NCBI RefSeq assembly: GCF_000341265.1
Contig: NZ_ANAE01000073.1
Coordinates: forward strand, 1-36,021
Length of the DNA stretch: 36,021 nucleotides
Direction of reading: 5' to 3'
Source of the DNA: Nocardiopsis prasina DSM 43845
GTDB taxonomy: Bacteria > Actinomycetota > Actinomycetes > Streptosporangiales > Streptosporangiaceae
Under the pieces are notes generated by a model. That model worked only from the letters and a program-made list of their open reading frames with translations, did no database searches and was not told the origin of the DNA. Made by a program: the position numbers and the translations under genes. Below are positions 16,518 through 24,758 of the stretch, piece after piece (the stretch's first letter is position 1; each line of letters starts with the position of its first letter).

Positions 16518-17894
16518 GTGGAGAACTTCGAACCCGTCTACGGCACGGGTCCCCTCCTCGGGATCGCGGCGGGCGCCATCGCGCTCCTGCTGTTCCTGAT
16601 CATCCGCTTCAAGATGCACGCGTTCATCGCGCTGGTGCTGGTCAGCGTGCTCACCGCGCTGGCCGCGGGCATCCCGGTCGACGGGGTGGTCCCCACCCTC
16701 CTCGACGGTTTCGGCGGCACCCTCGCCAACGTCGCCCTCCTCGTGGGGCTGGGTGTGATGATCGGCCGCATGCTGGAGGTCACCGGCGGCGCCGCCGTCC
16801 TGGCCGGGGCGCTCATCAAGCTGTTCGGTGAGAAGCGCGCCCCGATGGCCCTGGGCGTGGCCTCCCTGCTCTTCGGCTTCCCGATCTTCTTCGACGTCGG
16901 CCTCATCGTGATGCTGCCGATCGTCTTCAGCGTGGCCCGCCGCGTGGGCGGCTCGGTGCTGACCTACGCCCTGCCCACCGCCGGTGCCTTCGCGGTCATG
17001 CACGCCTTCGTGCCGCCGCACCCCGGCCCCGTCACAGCGGCCGTGGAGATCGGCGCGGACATGGGCCTGACCCTGCTCGTCGGCGTCCTCCTGGCCATCC
17101 CCACCTGGTACCTGGCCAGCTACCTGTTCGGCCTGTGGGCCGGGAAGCGCTTCGAGATCCCCGTGCCGGACGACATCATGTCCAACGGCGACGTCACCCA
17201 TGAGAACCCGCCCCGCCTGGGCACGGTCGTCAGCATCCTGCTGCTGCCGATGCTGCTCATCTTCGCCAACACCGGCACGGCCACCCTCTCCGCGACCGGA
17301 GCCGTTCCCGCTGACGCCGTCTGGGTCCAGTCACTGCGGCTCGTCGGCGAGACGCCCATCGCGCTGCTGATCACCGTGCTGTACGCGATGGTCGTCCTCA
17401 GCCAGGGGCGCTTCACCCGCCAGCGGGTCGAGGAGATCGTCGGCGGCGCGCTCGGCCCCGTCTGCGGGATCATCCTCATCACCGGCGCGGGCGGCATGTT
17501 CGGCGGTGTCCTGCGCACCAGCGGCATCGGTGACGCCCTCGCCGGAAGCCTGGAGTCCACGGGCATGCCGGTCATCGTCGCGGCGTTCGTCATCGCGCTC
17601 GCACTGCGTGTCGCCCAGGGCTCGGCCACTGTCGCCATCACCACCGCGGCCGGTCTGATCGCTCCGGCTGTGCAGGCCACCTCCGGCCTCAGCTCCATCG
17701 ACCTGGCCCTGATCGTCATCGCGATCGCCTCCGGCGCGACCGCGCTCTCCCACGTCAACGACTCCGGGTTCTGGCTGGTCGGCCGGTTCCTGGGCATGGA
17801 CGTCAGGACGACGCTCAAGACCTGGACCGTCATGGAGACCCTGATCGGCTTCATCGGCTTCGGGTTCGCCTTCGCCCTGTACCTGGTCCTGTAG
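16518..17894 (+). CDS. Gluconate:H+ symporter (GntP family)
   Basis: This 458-aa integral membrane protein probably imports gluconate with protons. About 12 hydrophobic segments run through it. Family-typical stretches include FGFPIFFDVGLIVMLPIVF, MHAFVPPHPGPVTAA, RVAQGSATVAITTAAGL and SHVNDSGFWLVGRFLGM. I choose GTG 16518, with GGAAGG 7 nt upstream, giving the normal ~450-aa length. The earlier in-frame start at 16368 would place a polar tail over the operator region. The neighbouring gluconokinase and GntR-type regulator support the substrate. The 3' end converges on the regulator with only 4 nt between stop codons. Confidence 0.93.
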   Translation: MENFEPVYGTGPLLGIAAGAIALLLFLIIRFKMHAFIALVLVSVLTALAAGIPVDGVVPTLLDGFGGTLANVALLVGLGVMIGRMLEVTGGAAVLAGALIKLFGEKRAPMALGVASLLFGFPIFFDVGLIVMLPIVFSVARRVGGSVLTYALPTAGAFAVMHAFVPPHPGPVTAAVEIGADMGLTLLVGVLLAIPTWYLASYLFGLWAGKRFEIPVPDDIMSNGDVTHENPPRLGTVVSILLLPMLLIFANTGTATLSATGAVPADAVWVQSLRLVGETPIALLITVLYAMVVLSQGRFTRQRVEEIVGGALGPVCGIILITGAGGMFGGVLRTSGIGDALAGSLESTGMPVIVAAFVIALALRVAQGSATVAITTAAGLIAPAVQATSGLSSIDLALIVIAIASGATALSHVNDSGFWLVGRFLGMDVRTTLKTWTVMETLIGFIGFGFAFALYLVL

Positions 17895-17898
17895 GCCC

Positions 17899-18606
17899 TC
17901 AGTGGCCGGGAGCGTCGTTCCTGAGGGCGTCCGCGACCTCGGTGACGATCGACCGCATGGCCGCCTCGGCCACGTCGGGCAGCCCGTCCCGGATGGCCCG
18001 CGCCACCGTCATGTGGAGGCGCAGGGCCTCCGGGCGGGGGTTGTGCGGCATCAGGTCGTAGGAGGTCCGCGCGACGAGCACCTCGGTCACCACCTCGGCC
18101 AGACCGGAGAGCATCTCGTTGCCGGACAGCTCCAGGACGCGACGGTGGAAGGCGATGTCGAGCTCCATGAACGTGGTGAGCTCGCCCGCCTGGCCGGTCA
18201 GGGTCATCCTGTCGGCCACCACCTCCAGCTGGGCCCGCTCGTCGGCGGGTCCGCGTTCGGCGGCCAGGGCGGCGGCGCCGGGTTCCACGGCGGCCCGGAG
18301 TTCGTTGAGGGAGCGCAGCTGCTCCATGCGGCCGGATCCGGCCAGTCGCCAGCGGATCAACTGGGGGTCGAAGACGCTCCAGTCCCGCTGGGGCCGGACC
18401 CGGATACCGGTCCGGGGGCGGCTCAACACGAGTCCCATGGACTCCAGGACACGGACCGCCTCGCGGGCGACCGTCCGGGACACGCCGAAGTCGCCCTCCA
18501 GACCCTGGAGGGTGAAGGCGTGGCCGGGGGCGTACTCTCCGGCGGCGATCGCCGGACCGAGCACCGCCAGCACCCGGTTGTGCAGCGTTCGGTGCTCGGT
18601 GGCCAT
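17899..18606 (-). CDS. GntR-family (FadR subfamily) regulator of gluconate genes
   Basis: This 235-aa protein has an N-terminal winged HTH (LQGLEGDFGVSRTVAREAVRVLESMGLV) and a C-terminal FCD ligand-binding domain (LRAAVEPGAAALAAE, LDIAFHRRVLELSGN, LHMTVARAIRDG), whose Asp and His residues usually hold a metal and a carboxylate effector. The start ATG 18606 has AGGGA 5 nt upstream. An alternative GTG at 18645 lies just after a TAGGCT -10-like box and would give a leaderless form 13 residues longer. It lies between gntP and gntK and is divergent from gntK, so it is probably the gluconate-responsive repressor. The effector is inferred. Confidence 0.9.
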   Translation of the reverse strand: MATEHRTLHNRVLAVLGPAIAAGEYAPGHAFTLQGLEGDFGVSRTVAREAVRVLESMGLVLSRPRTGIRVRPQRDWSVFDPQLIRWRLAGSGRMEQLRSLNELRAAVEPGAAALAAERGPADERAQLEVVADRMTLTGQAGELTTFMELDIAFHRRVLELSGNEMLSGLAEVVTEVLVARTSYDLMPHNPRPEALRLHMTVARAIRDGLPDVAEAAMRSIVTEVADALRNDAPGH

Positions 18607-18650
18607 CTCGTCCCTCGGAATCTCCTGCGATGCGGTCGGGGTCACGGAGC

Positions 18651-18679
18651 AGCCTAGCCGGATTGATTGATATCACTAT
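18651..18679. promoter_or_regulatory. gntR/gntK control region: -10 box and operator
   Basis: TAGGCT on the minus strand (18651-18656) is an actinomycete -10 box for the regulator gene. ATTGATATCACTAT (18666-18679), containing the palindrome TGATATCA, lies in the spacer/-35 zone and resembles the site upstream of gntP. Confidence 0.55.
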
Positions 18680-18726
18680 TGCTGGCGGCGTCGCGCACGG
18701 GCGGCGGGCCAAGACTCGGAGAGAGC

Positions 18727-19242
18727 ATGCATTTCGTGTTCATGGGCGTATCTGGCAGCGGGAAGACCAGTGTCGCCGAGCGGATCGCCGCGCGCCTCGA
18801 ACTGCCCTTCGCGGAGGCCGACGCCTTCCACCCCGAGGCCAACATCACCAAGATGTCGGCCGGGGTACCGCTGACCGACGACGACCGGTGGCCCTGGCTG
18901 GCCGAGCTCGCCGACTGGATCGCCGCGCACGAGGCGCTGGGCGAGTCCACCGTGATGGCCTGCTCCGCGCTCCGGCGCTCCTACCGGGACGTGCTCCGCC
19001 GAGGGGCGCCCGGCGTGCACTTCATCCACATGCACGGCACGGAGGAGGTGATCTGGGAGCGGATCGAGGCCCGTAGGGACCACTTCATGCCGCCCGCGCT
19101 CCTGCGCTCCCAGCTGGAGACCCTGGAGCGCCTGGGGCCGGACGAGGAGGGGCTGGAGCTCGACGTGCGCGGCGACCTCACCCAGCTCAGCGCGCAGGCC
19201 CTGGAGTACGTGTCGGAACGGCTGGGCCTCTCCCTCACCTGA
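18727..19242 (+). CDS. gntK: Gluconokinase
   Basis: This 171-aa kinase phosphorylates gluconate to 6-phosphogluconate for the pentose phosphate pathway. The P-loop GVSGSGKT is at residues 7-14. The family signature EADAFHPEANITKMSAGVPLTDDDRWPWL follows, and ACSALRRSYRDVLR and the lid-side ARRDHFMPPALLRSQ are also typical. Length matches the GntK family. The start is ATG 18727 with GGAGAG just upstream. An upstream TTG/ATT-rich extension from 18667 lacks support. It is divergent from the GntR-type regulator and shares its control region. Confidence 0.96.
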   Translation: MHFVFMGVSGSGKTSVAERIAARLELPFAEADAFHPEANITKMSAGVPLTDDDRWPWLAELADWIAAHEALGESTVMACSALRRSYRDVLRRGAPGVHFIHMHGTEEVIWERIEARRDHFMPPALLRSQLETLERLGPDEEGLELDVRGDLTQLSAQALEYVSERLGLSLT

Positions 19243-19331
19243 CCGGAACCCGCCGCCGCGAGACGACCACCACATGCGCGGGGGTTTTGCTCCACTTGTG
19301 TAGTACGCCCCGGCACGCGAACCTGTTCGTC

Positions 19332-19826
19332 ATGCAAGACACCCAGACGTCCCCCGTATCCTCCGACTCCCGGCCGTTCAGTGTGCTTCCGGCCCCCCGG
19401 CAGAGCCTGCTCGCCGCGCGTCGCCCCGGTGTGCGGCCCCCGCAGGACGTTCGGCAGACCTGTGTCCTGATGTTCGTCACCGCCGCCGCGTTCGCCGGGC
19501 TGGCCTACCAGGCCTGGGCGACGCTGGACGGTGGCGCGCCCGCCCCGGTCGTGCGCGACCTGTGGGTGCAGGTGGTCCTGGCGACGCTGGTCACCCTGGG
19601 CCTGGTCGCGCTGGTGGTGCCCGTGCGCCGTGCCGGCTACGTCCTGTGGCGTGCCGCCCAGTTCGGCGCGGTGGTCGCCCTCGGCGTGGCCGTTTCCGCG
19701 CTCAACACGGCGGCCCGGCTCGCTGACACACCGATGCTGCTGGTCGCGCTGGTGGTGGCCCTCCTCGCCATCGTCACCAACATCGCCCTGTGGAGCACCA
19801 ACGTCCGCCGCTGGTGCGAGTCCTAG
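19332..19826 (+). CDS. Small four-helix membrane protein, unrecognised
   Basis: This 164-aa protein starts at ATG 19332 (MQDTQTSPVSS). After a ~45-residue basic, proline-rich cytoplasmic-type tail there are four hydrophobic segments (about residues 47-65, 78-98, 105-127 and 133-152). It ends in a short polar tail. No domain is recognised and no RBS is obvious. A TAGTAC -10-like box at 19301-19306 suggests a short leader. It follows gntK by 89 nt but has its own start region. A strong terminator follows. Function is unknown. Confidence 0.65.
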   Translation: MQDTQTSPVSSDSRPFSVLPAPRQSLLAARRPGVRPPQDVRQTCVLMFVTAAAFAGLAYQAWATLDGGAPAPVVRDLWVQVVLATLVTLGLVALVVPVRRAGYVLWRAAQFGAVVALGVAVSALNTAARLADTPMLLVALVVALLAIVTNIALWSTNVRRWCES

Positions 19827-19840
19827 GAGTACGTCACGCA

Positions 19841-19871
19841 GGGGTGCCCCGGCCACTGGCCGGGGCACCCC
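19841..19871 (+). terminator. Terminator after the small membrane protein gene
   Basis: A perfect 14-bp stem (GGGGTGCCCCGGCC) with a 3-nt ACT loop is followed by CTTT, starting 15 nt after the stop codon. Confidence 0.85.
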
Positions 19872-20073
19872 TTTCCCGTTCGCGCGGCCATCCCCGCGTT
19901 CGCGGGGTTCGCACTTGGCGACCTGGGGGCGACGCGGGTCGTGTCCCCGCTCGACCACGGCTGCGGCGCGGTACCCGGACGCCGTGGGCCCGGAGCGCGC
20001 GTGGCCCGTGTGGTCACGGGACGCTCACTGCCGGGCCCTTTCCGTCCGGGGGTCCCGCCTCAGGTGCCGCCGC

Positions 20074-20478
20074 TCAGTCCTCCTCCTCGCCGTCCGCGAG
20101 GACGTGCAGGCGGGCGAGGTGCTCGCTGCCGTCCTCCCCGTGACGGTTGACGTAGATCTCGCGGGCCTCGTCCGCGATGTCTCCCACCTCGTCCTCGAAG
20201 CCGTAGTCGAGGAGGTCGTCCAGCAGGTCGAGCGACCGGTGCAGCGGGTCCCCGTCGTCGGGGTCGGTCGCGGCCTCCTGGGGGGAGTGCTCGGTGACCC
20301 GCGTCAGCGCGACGCCTCGGGCCTCCTCCACCGCGCTCTCCGCTCCGGCCGCGGCACTCAGGCGGATGCGGGTGATGGGGTCCTCGTCGGCGACGAGCAT
20401 CAGCTGCTCGGCCAGCCAGGTGGTGTCCTGGCCTTCGAGGAACGCGGTGAGCTCCGCGTCGTCTAGGGGAGTGTTCAT
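20074..20478 (-). CDS. Acidic protein of unknown function
   Basis: This 134-aa very acidic protein (MNTPLDDAELTAFLEG...DGEEED) is predicted mostly helical, with no membrane segment and no recognised domain. Codon use matches its neighbours, with strong G/C at third positions. A TATGAT -10 box (20485-20490, minus strand) ends 6 nt before ATG 20478 with no RBS between, so translation is probably leaderless. It stands alone between a terminator and the peptide importer operon. Confidence 0.7.
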   Translation of the reverse strand: MNTPLDDAELTAFLEGQDTTWLAEQLMLVADEDPITRIRLSAAAGAESAVEEARGVALTRVTEHSPQEAATDPDDGDPLHRSLDLLDDLLDYGFEDEVGDIADEAREIYVNRHGEDGSEHLARLHVLADGEEED

Positions 20479-20834
20479 CCGCAGATCATAGGACGAACCG
20501 CACGCCTCCGGCGCCCCGGGCCCCGTTCACGGAACGGAAACAAAAAACGGACATTCGGTGCTGAAGTTCATTCATCCCATGATCGGATTAAGAAAGAGGA
20601 ATTGTGCTCGGATGAATACCCATTGTCACCGTCCTGGGGCGGGAGAGGCTCCGGGGAAGACGACGCTCAGTTAAACACATGCGAGCCAAATGCCGATCTA
20701 TGGATCACGGCACAGATCTGAAACGGTTGTATTAATACCCAGCCGTCTACCTTCCCAGGTGGTCATGGTGCGGTTTAGGGTCCAACTCATCGTTCCGGGC
20801 CCCAAACCCCCGTCCCCCATCCCTGAGGTGGACC
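20479..20834. other. AT-richer intergenic region upstream of the peptide importer
   Basis: No gene is supported. The stretch 20530-20745 is notably AT-rich for this genome, with an A-run (20541-20547) and an inverted repeat ATTCATCC (20570) / GGATGAAT (20610). A TTGTAT (20727) and TACCTT (20748) pair is spaced 15 bp. It probably carries the operon promoter and regulator sites, but I cannot name the regulator. Confidence 0.5.
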
Positions 20835-22502
20835 ATGTTCACGAAGTCTTCCCGTAAGCCGCTCGGCCTCCTGGCCGTCGCGGCGTCGCTCACGCTTGTG
20901 GCGACAGCCTGTGCGGAGAGTGACCGCGCCGACGGAAGCGGCGACGACTCGCAGCCGTTCGTCTTCGCCTCCGCCGGTGACATCACCGCGCTCGACCCCT
21001 TCCTCGCCAGCGACGGTGAGACGTTCCGATACAGCCGCCAGGTCTTCCAGACCCTTCTCGAACACGAATCCGGCGGTTCTGAAATCGTCGGTGGACTGGC
21101 CGAATCCTGGGACCAGTCCGATGACGGCACCGTCTGGACCTTCAACCTCCAGCAGGGCGTGAAGTTCCACGACGGCGACGACCTGGACGCCGAGGCGGTC
21201 TGCGCCAATTTCGACCGCTGGTTCAACCTCTCCGGTGCCTACCAGAGCTCGAACAACTCGTACTACTGGCAGAAGATCTTCGGTGGATTCGCGGAGAACG
21301 ACGAGGCCTACGCGGCGCCGGATCCGCGTTTCGTCTCCTGTGACGCCGAGGACGAGTTCACCGCCGTCATCGAGGTCAGCGAGTACTCCTCCCTGTACCC
21401 GGGCGGTTTCAGCCTCGCGGCCTTCGGCATCATGAGCCCCACCAGCCTGGAGGCCATGGAGGGCCAGGAGATCACGGGTGAGGAGGGCAACCCCAACCTG
21501 CCCGAGTACACCCAGGTCCCGGGGACGGTCGCCGGTACCGGCCCGTTCACCGTCGAGGAGTGGAACCAGGACCAGGGCGAGATCACCCTCAAGCGGTTCG
21601 ACGACTACTGGGGCGACCCGGCGGGCTTCGAGAACATGATCATCCGGGCCATCCCGGACGAGAACGCCCGCCGTCAGGCCCTTGAGGCGGGCGACATCCA
21701 CGGCTACGACCTGGTGGCCCCGGCCGACGTCGGCCCGCTCCAGGAAGCCGGGTTCGAGGTCCCCACCCGTGACGTGTTCAACGTCCTCTACCTGGCCTAC
21801 CACCAGGACGACGAGGCCCTGGCCGACCTCGAGGTGCGCGAGGCCCTCTCGCACGCGGTGAACCGCCAGCGCATCGTCGACACCATCCTCCCCGAGGGCG
21901 GCGAGGTCGCCTCGCAGTTCCACCCGGACACCCTCGACGGCTGGTCGCCCGACGTCCGCGAGATCGAGTACGACCCGGAGCTGGCCGCCGAGAAGCTGGC
22001 CGACGCGGGCCAGGAGGACCTCACGGTCGAGTTCTGCTACCCGACCGAGGTCACCCGCCCGTACATGCCCGCCCCCAAGGACATCTTCGACGTCATCTCG
22101 GAGGACCTCCAGGAGGCCGGTGTGACGGTCGAGGCCAAGAGCTTCGAGTGGGCCGAGTACATCAACCAGACCGACAGCGGCAACTGCCCGCTGTACCTGC
22201 TCGGTTGGACCGGCGACTACAACGACGCCTACAACTTCATCGGCACCTGGTTCTCCACCCCCAACAGCGCCTGGGGTCTGGACGACGAGGAGCTCTTCGA
22301 CAAGATGGAGGAAGTGAGCACCAACCCCGACGCCGACGAGCGCATCGCCGGGTACCAGGAGCTCAACGAGATGGTGATGGACGTCCTGCCCGGGCTGCCC
22401 ATCTCCAGCTCCCCGCCCTCCATCGCGTTCTCCGGGGACGTCAACCCGCCGAACGTGAGCCCCCTGACCCAGGAGAACTTCTCCGAGGCCTCCTGGAAGT
22501 AG
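20835..22502 (+). CDS. Peptide-type ABC transporter substrate-binding lipoprotein (SBP family 5)
   Basis: This 555-aa extracytoplasmic receptor captures the cargo of the importer encoded downstream. It has a basic N-terminus, a hydrophobic stretch and lipobox VATAC (Cys26 is the lipidation site), then an acidic linker. SBP_bac_5 features follow: ALDPFLASDG, GGLAESWDQSDDGTVWTFNLQQGVKFHDG, GTGPFTVEEW and ALSHAVNRQRIVD. The start is ATG 20835 with GAGGTGG 5 nt upstream. The ligand is probably an oligopeptide, but opine, nickel or sugar ligands cannot be excluded by sequence. Tandem hairpins separate it from the permease genes. Confidence 0.95.
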   Translation: MFTKSSRKPLGLLAVAASLTLVATACAESDRADGSGDDSQPFVFASAGDITALDPFLASDGETFRYSRQVFQTLLEHESGGSEIVGGLAESWDQSDDGTVWTFNLQQGVKFHDGDDLDAEAVCANFDRWFNLSGAYQSSNNSYYWQKIFGGFAENDEAYAAPDPRFVSCDAEDEFTAVIEVSEYSSLYPGGFSLAAFGIMSPTSLEAMEGQEITGEEGNPNLPEYTQVPGTVAGTGPFTVEEWNQDQGEITLKRFDDYWGDPAGFENMIIRAIPDENARRQALEAGDIHGYDLVAPADVGPLQEAGFEVPTRDVFNVLYLAYHQDDEALADLEVREALSHAVNRQRIVDTILPEGGEVASQFHPDTLDGWSPDVREIEYDPELAAEKLADAGQEDLTVEFCYPTEVTRPYMPAPKDIFDVISEDLQEAGVTVEAKSFEWAEYINQTDSGNCPLYLLGWTGDYNDAYNFIGTWFSTPNSAWGLDDEELFDKMEEVSTNPDADERIAGYQELNEMVMDVLPGLPISSSPPSIAFSGDVNPPNVSPLTQENFSEASWK

Positions 22503-22508
22503 GCGCGA

Positions 22509-22572
22509 GACCCCTCCCGGACCTGGGAGGGGTCCTCCGCCGGGCCCGACCGGTCCTGACCGGTCGGGCCCG
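22509..22572 (+). terminator. Tandem hairpins between SBP and permease genes
   Basis: Two stable hairpins follow the receptor gene: GACCCCTCCC/GGGAGGGGTC (22509-22534) and the 14-bp perfect stem CGGGCCCGACCGGT with a CCTG loop (22541-22572). Because the transporter genes continue on the same strand, this is probably partial termination or mRNA stabilisation that gives excess receptor. Confidence 0.65.
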
Positions 22573-22723
22573 CCGCACGGCCACCCCCGGCGGTCCGCTG
22601 CCCCAAGGCACACCGCGCCGCACCCCCCCCGGGTACCCCCAGAGACCATCCGTCCGTCCCGCCACACCCCGGCGGGGGACGCTCCGCGTCCATCGTTCTC
22701 ACCACTGGCGAAAGGCGGCGCAG

Positions 22724-23728
22724 GTGCTGCGATTCATCGTCAGGCGACTCCTACAGCTGATCCCGACACTCGGCGGTCTGTCGATCCTGCTGTTCGTCTG
22801 GCTCCAACGACTGCCGGGCGGACCCGAGTACGCCCTCCTCCCCGACGACGCGACCGCGGAGCAGCGTGCCGCTCTGCGCCGGTCCCTCGGCCTGGACGAA
22901 CCCCTCGCGGTTCAGTACCTGACCTTCCTGCGCAACATCCTGCAGGGCGACCTGGGGACCTCCCTCCAGACCAGCCGACCGGTCCTGGACGAGTTCTTCC
23001 TCCGCTTCCCGGCGACCTTCGAACTGGCCGTGACCGCGATGATCTTCGCCGTCGCCGTCGGTCTGCCGCTGGGCTACCTCGCCGCCCGCAAGCGCGGCAC
23101 GGTGCTGGACTTCGCCGCCGTGGGCGGTTCTCTCCTGGGCATCTGCACCCCGGTCTTCTTCCTGGCGTTCATCCTCAAGGTGGTCTTCGCCGAGAACCTG
23201 GGCGTGCTCCCCTCCGCCTTCCGGCTCTCACCGGGCCTGAGCCGCACCGACATCACCGGCTTCGTGGTCCTGGACGGCCTCATGACGCGTGAGTGGGACG
23301 TGGTCATGGACGCGCTCGCCCACCTCGTCCTGCCGGGACTGGCCCTGGCGTCCATCCCGCTTGCCGTCATCACGCGCATGACCCGGGCCAGCGTCCTGGA
23401 GGTCATGGGCGAGGACTACGTCCGCACCGCCAACGCCAAGGGCCTGCACCGCACCACGGTGCGCACCCGCCACGTGCTGCGCAACGCGCTCCTGCCGGTG
23501 GTCACGGCGGTCGGTCTGCTCGCGGGCAGCCTCTTCGCCGGCGCGGTCCTCACCGAGAGCGTCTTCGCCTTCCCGGGTATCGGGTCGTTCGTCTACGGGG
23601 CGACACAGACCCGCGACTATCCGGTGCTCACCGGCTTCATCCTCCTCATCGCCACCATGTACGTGTTCATCAACCTCCTGGTCGACATCTCGTACAGCCT
23701 CCTCGACCCGAGAGTGCGGGCCCAGTGA
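22724..23728 (+). CDS. Peptide-type ABC transporter permease 1 (DppB class)
   Basis: This 334-aa permease starts at GTG 22724 (VLRFIVRRLLQLIPTLGGLS, the classic DppB N-terminus). AAGG lies about 9 nt upstream. The family segment GDLGTSLQTSRPV, a central hydrophobic core, the EAA loop near YVRTANAKGLHRTTVRTRHV, and the end VDISYSLLDPRVRAQ are all present. Five to six membrane helices are expected. The stop overlaps the next start by one base (TGATG), showing translational coupling. Confidence 0.94.
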   Translation: MLRFIVRRLLQLIPTLGGLSILLFVWLQRLPGGPEYALLPDDATAEQRAALRRSLGLDEPLAVQYLTFLRNILQGDLGTSLQTSRPVLDEFFLRFPATFELAVTAMIFAVAVGLPLGYLAARKRGTVLDFAAVGGSLLGICTPVFFLAFILKVVFAENLGVLPSAFRLSPGLSRTDITGFVVLDGLMTREWDVVMDALAHLVLPGLALASIPLAVITRMTRASVLEVMGEDYVRTANAKGLHRTTVRTRHVLRNALLPVVTAVGLLAGSLFAGAVLTESVFAFPGIGSFVYGATQTRDYPVLTGFILLIATMYVFINLLVDISYSLLDPRVRAQ

Positions 23729-24756
23729 TGCCTACGACACCGAGTCCGAACCCGCCCGAGGCACCGGACACCGCCGGGGCCGACGAGAAGGTTCCGTTCC
23801 ACAAGCGCAAGGCCGACAAGGTCGACCGGCTCGCCGAACTCATGGGCGACCGGGAGGCGGGCAGCCACGGCGCGGGGGTCTGGCGTGAGGCCTTCCAGCG
23901 CATGCGGCGCAGCCCCATGGCGATCACCGGCGCGGTCATCGTCGCGGTGTTCCTCGTCATCGCCCTGTTCTCGCCGCTCATCGCCACGTACAGTCCCACC
24001 TCCCAGGCCTGGGGCGGCGAGGTCTTCCCGAACCGCAACGAGTTCGTCGGGCCGCGTGCCGAGAACTGGCTGGGCCTGGACCACCTCGGCCGGGACATGT
24101 TCTCCCGCATGGTGATCGGCGCACGCCAGACCCTCCTGGTCGGTGTGGTCGCCACCCTGGTCGGCTTCCTGTTCGGCGCGCTCCTGGGCGGCCTCGCCGG
24201 CGCCTGCTCGGTGCTGGGCGGACGCTGGGGGCGCCAGGTCGACAACGTCGTCATGCGCGTCATCGACATGATGCTGGCCATGCCGACCCTGCTGCTGGCC
24301 GTCACCGTCGCCGCCCTGGTCGGGCCCAGCCTCACCACGGTCATGATCGCGGTCGGCATCGCCCAGGTCCCCATCTTCGCCCGCCTGCTGCGCGGCGCGA
24401 TGATCTCCCAGGGGAACCGCGAGTACGTGCTGGCCGCGCAGGCCCTGGGGGTGCGCAAGCGCCGGATCGCCGTCACGCACATCCTGCCCAACTCCATGGG
24501 CCCGGTGATCGTGCAGTCCACGCTCACGTTGGCGACGGCCATCATCGACGCGGCAGCCCTGTCCTACCTGGGCCTGGGCAACCCGGACGCCTCGTACCCC
24601 GAGTGGGGCACGATGCTGTCCGAGGCCCAGCGGTTCCTGTCCAGCGCACCGTCCCTGGCCGTCTACCCGGCCCTGGGCATCATCATCACCGCGCTCGGCT
24701 TCACCCTGCTGGGTGAGGCGCTGCGGGAAGCGCTCGACCCGAAGTTGAGGAAGTGA
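23728..24756 (+). CDS. Peptide-type ABC transporter permease 2 (DppC class)
   Basis: This 342-aa permease has a long polar N-terminal tail (~60 residues). The OppC N-terminal helix follows (RRSPMAITGAVIVAVF), then LGLDHLGRDMFSRMVIGARQTL (the family G-D-LGRD signature), the EAA loop in YVLAAQALGVRKRRIAVTHIL, and the end ALDPKLRK. The start is ATG 23728, overlapping the preceding stop. The following ATPase begins 2 nt after this stop. It forms the translocation pore with the upstream permease. Confidence 0.95.
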   Translation: MPTTPSPNPPEAPDTAGADEKVPFHKRKADKVDRLAELMGDREAGSHGAGVWREAFQRMRRSPMAITGAVIVAVFLVIALFSPLIATYSPTSQAWGGEVFPNRNEFVGPRAENWLGLDHLGRDMFSRMVIGARQTLLVGVVATLVGFLFGALLGGLAGACSVLGGRWGRQVDNVVMRVIDMMLAMPTLLLAVTVAALVGPSLTTVMIAVGIAQVPIFARLLRGAMISQGNREYVLAAQALGVRKRRIAVTHILPNSMGPVIVQSTLTLATAIIDAAALSYLGLGNPDASYPEWGTMLSEAQRFLSSAPSLAVYPALGIIITALGFTLLGEALREALDPKLRK

Positions 24757-24758
24757 CC

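Noticed and set aside
20628-20640. CATTGTCACC upstream of the peptide importer as a fifth GylR-type site
   Set aside because: Only the 7-base core CATTGTC matches; both outer arms are missing.
20787-22667. 626-residue minus-strand frame opposite the substrate-binding lipoprotein gene
   Set aside because: It is a shadow of a gene with clear lipobox and SBP_5 motifs, has low-complexity valine/glycine composition, and shows no family match.
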